64,000 bases of DNA. Source: Venturia oleaginea (Eukaryota > Ascomycota > Dothideomycetes > Venturiales > Venturiaceae). Numbering within the stretch: position 1 is the first letter of the stretch; each line of letters starts with the position of its first letter. The stretch covers positions 868,001 through 932,000 of the forward strand of contig JABMLP010000019.1 in assembly GCA_013176395.1 (NCBI GenBank), given 5' to 3'. Shown piece by piece: positions 41,500 through 51,835 of this stretch. The notes below the pieces were generated by a model. The model saw only the letters and a list, made by a program, of their open reading frames with translations, searched no databases and had not been told where the DNA came from. Both the position numbers and the translations under genes were made by a program.

Positions 41500-42960
41500 A
41501 ACTAAATGGTGCCCTGAGAAGGAAAGAAAGAGGCAGTTTTGTTCCGACGTCTACCCAGGTCGTGGGCCTACAGTTTAATGACTTGTCCCAATGGTCAGGC
41601 TGCAGTTTGACGACGATGCCAAGGTCGAGAAAAGAAGGAAGAAAGGATAGGAAAAAAGAAAGAGAACGAGAAGAAAAGGAGAAAAAAGAGAGACGAGAGG
41701 AATGGGAGGAAAGAGAGAGGATGAGACAAAGGAAAGAGAAGGCAGTTTGGCTCGACATATGCCCAGGTCGGAATGCAGTTTTGTTTCGACGTTTGCCCAG
41801 GTCCAGGGTCTTAGTTTAAGCGACTTATCCCAATGGTCGGAGTGCAGTTTTGTGACGTCGTACTCAGGTCGGGGTCTACAGTTTACGTGACTTGCCCCGG
41901 TTGGTCAGGCTGCAGCTTTAATGACGATGCCCAGGTTGAAAGGAAAAGAGAAGAAGGACAGAGAGGAAAGCTGAGAAAAAGAGGCAAGGAAATAGAAGGC
42001 AGTTTCAAGACTTGCCCAGGTCCGAGCCTTTTTACGACTGTTGCTCAGGTCAACCCTAGTTTAACGACAATTTCGGTCTGGGCTTACAGTTTTTCGACTT
42101 ATACCAAGGGTCGGGGCAGTTTGGATCGACGTGGCCTGGTCGGGCTGGATTTGGATCGACTTCTCCCAGGTCGGGGTTCGAGTTTAATGACTTTACCCGT
42201 GGTCACGGATGATTTTGGATCGACGTCGCCAGGTCGGGGTCTACAGTTTTATGACTTGCTCCAGTTGGTCAGGCTGCAGTTTGGTGATTAGAGTCTTAGG
42301 ACATCTCTCAAGGTCTGGGTAAGTTGCACACAGTTTATCGACGATGTTCAGGTCGATGAAGAGATGATTGAAATGAGCTTCAAGACCTCCCATGTCTGAG
42401 TGAGTTTCGCTTCATCTCAGGAAGTAGATTAACGACATTGCGGTCAAAGCTAGTTTTACGACGTCGCGGTCAGGATGACTTTCGCTTCGGCCCAGGAATT
42501 AGATTAACGACAGCCAGAAGGCGGTCGGAATGAGTTTCACGACATCTCAGGTCGACTGGGCAGAGAGAGAAGGAGGGCGGAGGTGGATGGGGAACTAGTT
42601 TTAACGACGTCGCGGTCAGGATGCCTTTCGCTTCTGCCCAAGAAGTAGATTTACGACCTTGCAGCCGGAGTGAGTTTGAGGCATCTCAGGCCGAATGACT
42701 TTCAAGGCATCTCAGGCCCGAATAAGCTTCGGTTTCTCTCAAGAAGTAGATTAACGACATTGCGGTCAACTATAGTTTCGCTTCAGTCTCGGAAGTAGAT
42801 TATCGACACTTGCGGTCGGGATGAGCTTTTGGAATGACCTCCCATGTCCGCCAGTTTAACGACTCGGTAAGAAGTTCGGGAGGTTTAACGACTGGTGAAA
42901 CACCCGCTAGGCCGAAGCCCAGCGCCATACCAATGGTCGGGCTCAGTTTAAGACATACCA
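41500..42960. repeat. Long degenerate tandem array, unit near 30-40 bp
   Basis: About 1.4 kb built from variants of CAGTTTNNNCGACNTNNCCC followed by AGGTCGGG. Examples start near 41531 (GCAGTTTTGTTCCGACG), 41774 (GCAGTTTTGTTTCGACG), 41844 (GCAGTTTTGTGACGTCG) and 42116 (GGCAGTTTGGATCGACG). Neighbouring units form a higher-order repeat of roughly 100 bp (CAGTTT..CCCAGGTC, then AGTTTAA..CCCAATGGTC). Purine-rich runs interrupt it near 41620-41745 and 41938-42000. Frames crossing it on either strand repeat with the array (for example GLQFNDLSQWSGCS; KLQPDHWDKSLNCRP) and are probably not genes. Confidence 0.75.
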
Positions 42961-43011
42961 GGTCAGAAATATTTAACGTCGTATCCAGGACGGAGATGAT
43001 GCGGTGATGAA

Positions 43012-43208
43012 GGGAAGTGGTAAAGGGAAGTGGTAAAGAGAAGTGGTAACGGGAAGTGGTAAAGGGATGTGGTAAAAGGATGTGGTAAAAGGATGAGGTA
43101 AAGAGAAGTGGTAAAGGAAAGTAGTAAAAGGATGTGGTAAAAGGATGTGGTAAAAGGATGTGGTAAAAGGATGTGGTAAAAGGATGTGGTAAAAGGATGT
43201 GGTAAAGT
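43012..43208. repeat. 13-bp minisatellite
   Basis: About 15 copies of GTGGTAAAAGGAT, early copies varying to GTGGTAAAGGGAA. As 39 bp equals 13 codons, the reverse strand stays open and gives a periodic peptide (FTTSFYHILLPHP), which explains the spurious 167- and 189-residue frames there. Confidence 0.92.
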
Positions 43209-44882
43209 ATATGAAGACTGCTGAGGACTTCTGCGTGTGATAGTATGATAGTTGTGTGAATGTACAAAGTCGAAGTTGTGAAGTTGTGATGGGGGAATCG
43301 AAGTGAAGGAGGAAATGCTCTGGGCGACGGGCTTCTATATTCGGGCTGATGCAGAGAAAGGGACCACATGTAGAAACCTGCTCAATTTTTCTTCGATTTT
43401 TTTCTTCATTTTTTTTCTCGGTACCGGATGAGGTTCCTGAACCATATACAACGCTCAACCCAACACCGATATCCATAATCTTCTAGCGTTTTCGAATTGG
43501 TCAATGGCCTAGGATCTTGCCATACTGTGTCGAGTGAATGGAACGCTTCTCCGAGGTGATATTTTTGAATATTCACGTTATGGGCATGCTGGGCGTGAGA
43601 GTCAGATGATTTTGAAGTTTAGTTGAGGTCGAATGGATGGATGGATGGATTCAATACACCCGTCGGGCCAGTATGGCTCCAGGGGGACGGATTGTTATTC
43701 ACGATACCTACTAGGCCCACTTATTTAGCCTCTCCCCCACAAAACGTGGCGCCTCAGCCACCACGTTCTACGTTTCAGCCTTCCGCGTGCGACAGGCGTT
43801 GGGTGAGTTATTTATAATTTGCTCATCTCAGTCAGCAGTACCGAATTGCACAATCTGCACCATCAATCGAAACGATAAACAATTACAAGACCTTCTCAAG
43901 CTGAGTGCATACTTATCTGGAGCATTTTTTAATAATCAATGAGACATCAATCTCGTTATCATCTTGTGTCTTGTGTTTGTGTGTCGCACTTTACCGATAT
44001 TCGGAGCGTTGTGTGTTTCTTTCTTTTCGACGTTACGCGTAAGTACCAAGGTTTCAGCCTTGCAAGATTCGCAACCAAAAAAACCGATATACGGGGAGTA
44101 TGGAACCTTCTCTCCTTTCAAAATTTATGTATGAAACGCCTATGCTTTAGACGGCGGTTGAAAGTGCGCTCACATGTTTGATCTTTGGAATCGTGGCCTC
44201 CTGCCGGTAGACATTCGAGCACAGTTGTGAGGCAAATATAGCTTGTTGTCGAAATTCAATTGTTATCCATCCACGAGAAGCGTGCTCAATCTAAACGTAA
44301 ATTTCAGCCCATTGAAACCATCTTTTTTATCACGAGAATCGATAGATTAGGAAAAAATCAAAGCCTGTATTTTCAATGTAAACTAAGAGAGATTCCAACG
44401 TTAAGATAAATGCTGCATGATAAACTTGCTGATTTCAAGTCGCAAATGTTGACCTCTGAAAATCCATCAATGAAAAAAAAAACTAGCTTCAAACATGATA
44501 ATTCCCCGTGAAAGATCCGAACCTTGACGATCTGATCTGCCCATATGTAAATTTCGACTTTCAATCCCTTTTGTTGGCGTTGTAATTTAAGAAATTGTTC
44601 ACTCGAATATTTTCAAAAGTTAACGAATCAATATTTTCCAAAATATCGTGAGAACAATATTCTCAGATACCAACGACCATGTATCCACCGAGGCAACAGA
44701 AAGATCGTGAAGTTAGTATTATTATAGTTCTTTATATTGATATTGGCATTGCTTTATGGCAAAGTTTTGTTAGTGGTAATACAGAGTTGAATATGAAAAA
44801 AATCGTTTTTCAATGCTACGCCACTGACATCAGAAGGCTGGAGCCCCAATGCGACGCACTCACATTCCAACCCATCTCTATA
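43209..44882. other. Gene-free stretch
   Basis: No supported gene. A short ATGG tetranucleotide run sits near 43632-43650. From about 44230 the sequence is AT-rich and precedes the 3' end of the minus-strand glycosylase gene. Confidence 0.45.
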
Positions 44883-46482
44883 TTACATCGCATCAACTTC
44901 ATCCCAATCCAATCCGCCCAATTCGGCTTTTACCAACAATTCCGCACTAGCAATATCTTTCTCTCCGGTCAATGGGTTCCATTTCACACCCTCCTTCAAC
45001 CACATCCATTTTAGATACGCCCTAAGCTCTTTATCATTGGGTAGAACCCTTTTCCACTCGGGCACAAATTCTTCATCACTCATGCCCCAGCCGTTCCAGT
45101 CCGTTGCGACTGCCCTCAATTCGTCTCGGCAGAAGATCCTCCAGCTATCATATGCATATGCACCGATACCAGGCAAATGACCAATCTCAAGCGCGCCCTC
45201 GCGTTCATCATCATCTCCTAAAACTTCCAGCGGATCGATCCCCCTGTGGGACTCTGGGTTGGGATATCTGGGCGTCATGACTCTCCTCCCTTTAGTGGGT
45301 TGATGCAAATTCCACACTTTCGCTAAGTTTACAAGAGTTGCAGCGCGCTGATTGGAAAGTCCCAGAGGTTTGATTATTTCACTCAAAGTCGCGGGTTCTG
45401 CCTTCTCGAGAGCTTGTGGCGTCGGGTATGCTTTAATAACTTGGCGAAAAACAGGTATGGCATATTTGCCTCGTGTCTTGTTGAGAAAGACGACCGCCAC
45501 CAGGAGTTGAAAAGGGCGGTGGGCGAGTTCTTCTTGGATGAGGCCAAACGCCTGATTTGAGAGTGGGGGTACATCGATGCAAGAAACTGTCCCCGCGGCT
45601 GGTCGTGGTTTCTTGGGTGACGGTGAGTAGAAGAATTGACGAAGCTTTTCCGGTTTTCCGCTTCGAGGGTGTGCTTGGTGGCTGTATATTGGTGGCTAGC
45701 TTTTCAGGCGAGATTGCTTCATTGAAGCCATGCTGAGAGGTAAATGAGACCGGAGGTTTCGACGGAGTCTGCTGCCTTGCTTCATCTCTCTCCCAGGTGA
45801 AATCAACTCTCGTACTGCACGCATCATACATTGGCCCAGAGTCAGTTTTGGCCACCACTACGGGGACGTTAGTTGATGTCGCGGAAGTCAGGTCTCTTGA
45901 AAGTCAATATTGATAAATTTGTGGCAACGTTTCTAGATCAAATCGCCAGAAATATATCAATACCGATCTCGGGTTGAGATTGTCAAATTAGATCGGGTTG
46001 TGAGATGGACTAACCGGAATCAGGCACAGCCGACGACTGTGTCTCAAGGATGACAGCTTGCTCGGATGGATGACTGCGCGAACGCTCAGGGTCTGGTGTG
46101 TCCACATCACTGTTCTGTGTCTTCGTTTCTGTTGGTATTAATGGCTTTTGTGCCTTTCCCTTCCCCTTCTTTTTCTTCTTTTGCGGCTGCTTCTTTTGTG
46201 GCTGCTTCTTTTGTGGCTTTCCTCCCTCTGTCACGGTTTCTCTAATAGAACATCGCACCAAGCCCTTTGATTCGCGAAAAGATTTCGTTGAGCCTGGGGA
46301 TCTTCCTCTCTGATTTCCTGTCCAACACGACTACTTCGGAGGCGAGTCCATGTCACAATAGTGGCCCAGTCATCCTCGTCGGCCACGGCATTCCCATAGT
46401 CAGGGACTGTGTCAGGCTCTGTAGCTACTTGCTTCGAGGCATCTTCGCCATTTACTTCCGGCCCATCCTCATCGTCGGCCAT
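44883..46482 (-). CDS. MBD4-like HhH-GPD DNA glycosylase, uncertain model
   Basis: The C-terminal ~240 residues (minus strand from about 45640 to 44883) read CIDVPPLSNQAFGLIQEELA, then LLVAVVFLNKTRGKYAIPVF, then LPGIGAYAYDSWRIFCRDEL. The last is the helix-hairpin-helix plus catalytic Asp of MBD4 (LHGIGKYGNDSYRIFC), an enzyme that removes T or U opposite G. Upstream pieces are charged and nuclear-looking (Lys/Gln repeats around 46150-46230). An intron at 45858-46014 (GTTAGT..CGTAG) joins two pieces well, and a 47-nt intron (GTGACA..AATCAG near 46300-46350) would link the ATG at 46482. At about 45640 the frame must change by one base; no good intron fits, so either a weak intron (GTCTCA..GCTAG) or a frameshift is present. 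The ATG at 46482 overlaps the last 31 nt of the upstream gene, so the start is doubtful. Confidence 0.65.
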
Positions 46483-49400
46483 GCTGATCGAATCATAGGA
46501 TTGAAAAAAAGCGAATTCGTACCCAAGTTCTGGTTGGCGTGCTCTGCGGTGTGCGTGGGTCTTAAATCTGCCTTGAGCGGCTCTTCTGTCGACACAGCCC
46601 CTGGTGTTGGCTGTGGCTCAGGAGAATCTTGTGAGTATTCCAGAGCAGTGACTGCGGATGCATCGTCAGAACTTGATGTCGTCGGAGAGGTTTGTGTGTT
46701 TTCTAATACCGTGATCGCAGTGATATCACCCTCGCCAGGGCTACTCAGCACATTCTCCATTGTGGGCAGTGGAGGATAAAGCACCGCAGGATGCTGAGAA
46801 GCGACCATTCCAGGTGGCAAGTCTGACAATTCAAGCTGCGTGAGTCTATCAGGTGGCAACATCGTCTCCAGCTGGGATGGCTCAAACTTGACATCATCAG
46901 GATACTCCTCGAGGGGTTTGCTTTGTGGGAATTCCCCTGCGCCTATTGAGTTGTCTTCGGAGAAATCTGAATCATCGTCGATCATTTGAACGTCGGCTTC
47001 TCCCCTCAGTGCCTCGAACGGTTGCTCATCGACTACGAGAGGACGACGAACAGGTATATCTCCCATGGAAACCACCGAATTATTGTCCAAGTCCACGTCA
47101 ACGTCCATGCCTTCAAGCTCTTTTTCAATCACTTCCTCGAGCTTGCCTCCCAGTTCAGGATATTGGACAGGATCGTCGTCATCGTAAACACTCTCCGCGA
47201 CCTCAAGGACGTGTTTGCCATCCTTCTCTTCAGCTAAAAGGCTTCGAATGTTGTGCCGGAAGATCGAGGGCGATAATGCTAACAAGTTAGCGTCGCCGAG
47301 CTCTGGGGAAGCTGATCGTGGTGACTGTGATGTTCTCGCATCGATTTCTTCCTCGAAGTTATTATCCTGTTGTATAACGTTGACAATACTCTCTCGTAGA
47401 GAACGGTGCTTGTCGAGGTCGATTGACGAGGATACAGGGGACTGTGGTTTGGCATCGGTCTCCATATCATTTTGTTTAAGGATCTGCTCAACATCTTCGA
47501 TCTGAACATTGCCCTCAACCTCTTGCTCAGAGTCATCGGCAGCAACGAATAGTTTTGCATCCATGTCGACATTTCCTGCGCTACGTTGGGCATCCGCGTT
47601 CTCAGTATCAACATCCTCTGGCCCAGGAGTCTGGGTCTGAGCAGGGATGACTGGCTTTGCGTCAAAGTCGGCAAGATCACCACTGTCTTGAGCAGACGCA
47701 GCATTGTTGTGAGTGTCAACTCGCCGCACGCCGAGGATGCTATCGTCTTCTTCATCGTCTGAACTTTCTCCCCAGTTGACAGCGGGGGCATCCACCTCTT
47801 CTTCCTCCCTTCCCTCCTCTGATTCGGCTTCCTTGTCCGAGCTATCGTATTCAGCTTCTTCCTCCTCTTCGTCAGAATTCTCTGATGCCAAATCATCCAG
47901 CAATCCTCGCGAAGCTCCATGTCGACGATCTGAAGTATCTGCCTCGTCCTCCTCCTCAGAATCCTGGAGGTCTTCATTTTCAGCGTCCGCTGAATCGTAT
48001 CCAGAAATGTCGTGTAAAATCAGTTCTTCCGAGTCCTCTCGTGACAAGTCTGAAGCGTGGTCCACGTCCTCGCCCATGTTTGCATCATTAACTTCGATGT
48101 CCTCGGGAGAGGCAGGTCGAGCAGGCCCCACTATCTCATCCTCCATTCCTTCATCCTTAATTACACTCTCGGTCTGGACCTCAGCTTCACTGATATCGGC
48201 CACAGGAGAAATATCCTTATCGACCTCAGGATGCTCCGAATCAGGGCTGCCGAGAGATGTTGCAGGAAGTACTTCTACCGCGACCATGACACGCCGTTCC
48301 ACCAGTGAAGTGGTTTCTGGCTGGACTTCCTCTTCGACAACCTCATCGCGATCGGATCCGTCGTTCGCAGTACTGGCCTGACTAGAAGCCATGTTAGGTT
48401 TCATACGAGCAATAATATTGGCTTTCGAACGTGCGAGGAGTGAGGCTTGCGATGGACTGTAGATATCCTCGTTGGCTTGAACGATAGGCTCGTCGCGAAC
48501 TGGAGGCAAAATTGGCATCACTGTTTGAGACAAGCGTTGAGATTTCCTGGTAGGCGGGCTCGCAAAAGCAAGTAAAGTCGACGAAGCCGGTTCATCCTGT
48601 GTCGCAGTCAATTGCGATGCGAGTTGCCTCATATCGCGTTCCTCCGGAGTTTCTTCATGATCTGGCTCGTCATCCTGCTCAGTCTGTTCTGGCTCTTCAA
48701 GGGATCCGCTCGCTTCCACAGGACCCAGTGCACTCGGGGTTGCTGTCTCGCTGCTCCAGACACATTCACGCCCATTTTTGGAGCATTCTCCACAAATCGG
48801 ACCTTTGCGATCACAGCGACGGTGTTTTGCATTGCATGTTCTGCAGGCCTTTGGCTCCGGTACTGAGATCTTCGGCTTCTTCTTCTTGTGTGAGGAGGAC
48901 TTTGGGGTCTGTACCGAGACTACGTCTCTGTCCCAAACACATCCGACATCTCGCTTCGAACACGCTCCGCAATTAGGCCGAATCCGGTCACAAGCACGAT
49001 GCCTGAGACGGCATGTCCTACAGGCTGGAGCGGGATCACTTGGTGTTGATGGATCTGCTATACTGGCGATAGTGTCACCATACTGGGCCACTGGCGAGCT
49101 TTCTTCCGTTGCAATTGACATATCAATTCCAGTTTCAACGTGATTTTGGCCTTCTGAGCTGGACATGTTCAGCCGGCTTGAGTCTGCTATGTCTTCATCT
49201 TGAATGGCGGATGAAGGTTCATCTGCTTGAGTCGAGTTATCCACTGCACGAATTGGTGGTGGGCTTACAGTACCCGTCACTTCCCTCCTGCGCTTTATGG
49301 GCGAGGGTGAACGGTTCTGTAGCCGGGCCAATGCAGCCTGGGCTTCTCGACGTTGTTTCCGCTGCTGATTTTTCGTTCGCTTGCGACGCTTCTTGTCGGA

Positions 49401-51368
49401 ATCTTGAACACCTGTCTGGGACTTGCGACGCTGACTTGCGTCCTTTTGCTGGCTTCGTTGCTGGGAACGTTCTTCTTCGGCGATTCGGCGCTGCTCAAGG
49501 ATCTTTTCCAATTCCAGTCGATGAACCTCTTGTGATCCTGGAGGAGGGAGGAATGGCTCCGGCTGATTTCGAAGCTGTTCCTGCTCCCAGTACTCCGCTT
49601 CTACACCTCGCCAGTATTCGATGGTGTCACGTTGGTCGACTATCATAGCCCGTTGTTTCATTTCCATCAAGTGTTTCTTCTCTTCGTTGCGCCAGCGCTT
49701 GAGCCCTTCCGCTGCCTCCTTTTCTGCAAGAGCAGCTTCAGAGCCCTTTAAAGAGCGACGTTTCTTTGGTGCCACTTCATCCTGTTGACGAAGTCTAGGT
49801 GATACTTCTTCAAGCTGTGTGGAGACTTCCTTGACCAGCAATTTTTCCCGCTGTGGTGCTTTCCTCAGCCTCGAACCTAAGGGCTCTGGTGCCTTCTCCA
49901 AACTCGAGGCTTTCTTCTGCGGCTTCTCCACCTCAAGTGACTCTACCGCCTTTGATCGTTTCGCACTCGGCAATTCCTTCGAGTCTGGTAGCTCTCTTAG
50001 TCCTGGTGGCCTGCCCTTGCTTTTCGCCTCTTTCTTGATTAACGCCTCTTTTTGAGGGGCACTCTTGTTGGGTATGCTCTTCCCTGATATAATCGGCTGT
50101 GGTAGCTTTTGACGATTCTGCGTTGTCCTCTGTGTTTCTATCGATGGCACTGGTACTGGGCTTGAAGCTTTGGTGCCGACCTGCGGTACCACCGGTGATT
50201 TTCGACTCGATTTTGCACTTGCATCCTTCGTGAGCCTTTGTCGTTTATGTTTGTGAGTATTTTGAGTTGCTGTATCCGGGGTTACCTCTTTGCTTGGAGC
50301 ACGTTTGCGTTTGCCGGCAGCACTATTCATAGCTCTTGCGAAGGCCTCATCCACGAAGGACTTTTGAACGATTGTGGGGGTTCCTACTGTGCTTTGAACA
50401 CGCTTGTTCTTTTCAGCAGTTGCATCGCCTAAAGCTCTTGTGGATACCTCATCCTCGAATGATTTTGGTGCAATGTTTGGAGGTCCTTCTGTGCTTGGAG
50501 CAGGTTTGCTCTTCCTAGCAGTAGCGTGACCCATAGCTCTCTCAAGGGCTTCCTCCTCGATTCCTTTCCGCGAGATGTTTAGAGTCTCCTCTGTAAGTTC
50601 AATGCGCTCACGTCTTCCATCGGAAATCTGTCCCGTGGCTCTTGCAAAAGCCTCGTCGGCAATTCGTTCGTCTTCAGTCTGCGGTGTCGGAATTATAGGT
50701 GCGCGGGCTGTACGACGGACGGCTGTATGGAGCGGTGGAGAGCTGGGCATTTCTGTGTCAGGTGAAGTTAGATGGGACGGTAATTCGGCCTTGGATTTCC
50801 CTTTTTTCAGAGTAGCGCCAGCCGTCGTGGTCGGTTGCGTGGCTCCATTCGTTGCAGCAGCTTTGGTTTGCTTTCTTCCTTTCCTGACGTTGGCGAGAAA
50901 GCGCGCCAGTCCATTATCGATACTTTCCCAGTTGTCCTCTGCCCAAGCCCGCCGAGCTCTCTCAATATATATCGCCCTAAAATTGAGCGTGCTCTTGTCT
51001 CCCAGCTTCGCACAGTACTGTACAAGTCCGATGAAAACATGTTGCTGAGCAGTCTCAATGCATCGCCTGAAATCCTTCCGTTCCACTTTCGTCTGGGCTC
51101 CGAAAGCTTCCCACATGAGATCGAGGTCGGTAGAAAGAAGGAACGCCCGCTCAGCTTTTGCCTGCAATGACGTTCCACCCTTTCCAGAGACCTTGGGTAG
51201 CGCGTTGACCAGTGGCTCCATGATATACTCCAAGTCTTGACGATCGAGTTGGAAGAAGTCGTTTCTACAAGCTTCATAGTGTTCGGGACGTGTGCCATGC
51301 CACGAGAACAGACGCTCGACAAGGTCGCTGTCGAGCACCAGGTCTCGCGGGAGCCATGGTTGCGCCAT
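46452..51368 (-). CDS. Large acidic nuclear protein with two Zn2Cys6-like clusters
   Basis: Single 1638-residue frame from the ATG at 51368. Residues 1-175 form a helical, globular-looking domain (LVERLFSWHGTRPEHYEACR; RRAWAEDNWESIDNGLARFL). Residues 175-760 are basic, Lys/Arg/Ser/Pro-rich, with repeated FxDEAFARAMG-type units (three or four copies near 235-355) and coiled-coil character at about 540-690. Two cysteine clusters follow at about 781-810 (CRTCRLRHRACDRIRPNC then GACSKRDVGC) and 841-870 (CRTCNAKHRRCDRKGPIC then GECSKNGREC). Both fit C-x2-C-x6-C-x6-C-x2-C-x6-C, the fungal Zn2Cys6 pattern. The rest is very acidic (Asp/Glu/Ser runs around 1130-1210). I know no named family with this layout. 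Zn2Cys6 proteins usually bind DNA through one N-terminal cluster, so this one is odd. Chromatin or transcription role is inference. Confidence 0.75.
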   Translation of the reverse strand: MAQPWLPRDLVLDSDLVERLFSWHGTRPEHYEACRNDFFQLDRQDLEYIMEPLVNALPKVSGKGGTSLQAKAERAFLLSTDLDLMWEAFGAQTKVERKDFRRCIETAQQHVFIGLVQYCAKLGDKSTLNFRAIYIERARRAWAEDNWESIDNGLARFLANVRKGRKQTKAAATNGATQPTTTAGATLKKGKSKAELPSHLTSPDTEMPSSPPLHTAVRRTARAPIIPTPQTEDERIADEAFARATGQISDGRRERIELTEETLNISRKGIEEEALERAMGHATARKSKPAPSTEGPPNIAPKSFEDEVSTRALGDATAEKNKRVQSTVGTPTIVQKSFVDEAFARAMNSAAGKRKRAPSKEVTPDTATQNTHKHKRQRLTKDASAKSSRKSPVVPQVGTKASSPVPVPSIETQRTTQNRQKLPQPIISGKSIPNKSAPQKEALIKKEAKSKGRPPGLRELPDSKELPSAKRSKAVESLEVEKPQKKASSLEKAPEPLGSRLRKAPQREKLLVKEVSTQLEEVSPRLRQQDEVAPKKRRSLKGSEAALAEKEAAEGLKRWRNEEKKHLMEMKQRAMIVDQRDTIEYWRGVEAEYWEQEQLRNQPEPFLPPPGSQEVHRLELEKILEQRRIAEEERSQQRSQQKDASQRRKSQTGVQDSDKKRRKRTKNQQRKQRREAQAALARLQNRSPSPIKRRREVTGTVSPPPIRAVDNSTQADEPSSAIQDEDIADSSRLNMSSSEGQNHVETGIDMSIATEESSPVAQYGDTIASIADPSTPSDPAPACRTCRLRHRACDRIRPNCGACSKRDVGCVWDRDVVSVQTPKSSSHKKKKPKISVPEPKACRTCNAKHRRCDRKGPICGECSKNGRECVWSSETATPSALGPVEASGSLEEPEQTEQDDEPDHEETPEERDMRQLASQLTATQDEPASSTLLAFASPPTRKSQRLSQTVMPILPPVRDEPIVQANEDIYSPSQASLLARSKANIIARMKPNMASSQASTANDGSDRDEVVEEEVQPETTSLVERRVMVAVEVLPATSLGSPDSEHPEVDKDISPVADISEAEVQTESVIKDEGMEDEIVGPARPASPEDIEVNDANMGEDVDHASDLSREDSEELILHDISGYDSADAENEDLQDSEEEDEADTSDRRHGASRGLLDDLASENSDEEEEEAEYDSSDKEAESEEGREEEEVDAPAVNWGESSDDEEDDSILGVRRVDTHNNAASAQDSGDLADFDAKPVIPAQTQTPGPEDVDTENADAQRSAGNVDMDAKLFVAADDSEQEVEGNVQIEDVEQILKQNDMETDAKPQSPVSSSIDLDKHRSLRESIVNVIQQDNNFEEEIDARTSQSPRSASPELGDANLLALSPSIFRHNIRSLLAEEKDGKHVLEVAESVYDDDDPVQYPELGGKLEEVIEKELEGMDVDVDLDNNSVVSMGDIPVRRPLVVDEQPFEALRGEADVQMIDDDSDFSEDNSIGAGEFPQSKPLEEYPDDVKFEPSQLETMLPPDRLTQLELSDLPPGMVASQHPAVLYPPLPTMENVLSSPGEGDITAITVLENTQTSPTTSSSDDASAVTALEYSQDSPEPQPTPGAVSTEEPLKADLRPTHTAEHANQNLGTNSLFFNPMIRSAWPTMRMGRK

Positions 51369-51835
51369 GGAATATCGAAGAAGGGAGCGGGTACAGACAA
51401 AGAGCCTGCGAGATTAGGCTGGCGTGCGGCCGATTGAGGAGCGTATTGGACGATATCGCGAGGTAGAAGTGCGTGGGTGTTTACGGTGCGGACATGATGT
51501 TGGGCGGGTGTGGCGGTCAATTGGAGAGCCAAGGGGCGTACGACACAATTAGTGTTTCCTTAGCAAAATAAGTGTTCCTAGGAACAGGAGGAACTATGGG
51601 AGCGTGTGGATCAATACGCGTGTGGTTCGTGATTGTTCCTGACCTAGAGGTCGAAGTACGCTCCATCCTAGTTAGTCCGCAACTAATTACCCCCGCCAAG
51701 ACGGGACCCATTGCCGGGTTTCAGCCTTGCTGAAATATTCATTGAGACAACGGGTTTTTACAATCATTCTATCCAGAATTCTTGGTCACAAGGACCAATT
51801 TACAGGAAAGCCGCGCTTCCCATACTATATAAAAT
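51369..51835. other. Intergenic between PEX1 and the large nuclear protein
   Basis: About 470 bp. Holds the 3' end of PEX1 transcription and the promoter of the downstream minus-strand gene. No other gene seen. Confidence 0.5.

Noticed and set aside
41307..42291. Two plus-strand frames (170 and 152 residues) as genes
   Set aside because: They run through the tandem array and repeat with it; amino acid content follows the DNA repeat and purine runs.
42800..43476. Minus-strand frames of 189 and 167 residues
   Set aside because: Largely translation of a 13-bp minisatellite; periodic peptide without start context or domain.
47279..48381. ORFs of 232 (minus) and 222 (plus) residues
   Set aside because: Shadows of the acidic Asp/Glu/Ser region of the large protein; Ser-rich or Arg/Leu-rich translation of GAA/GAT repeats.
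50807..51532. 241-residue minus frame over the start of the large nuclear gene
   Set aside because: Out-of-frame shadow of the 1638-residue frame; no domain.
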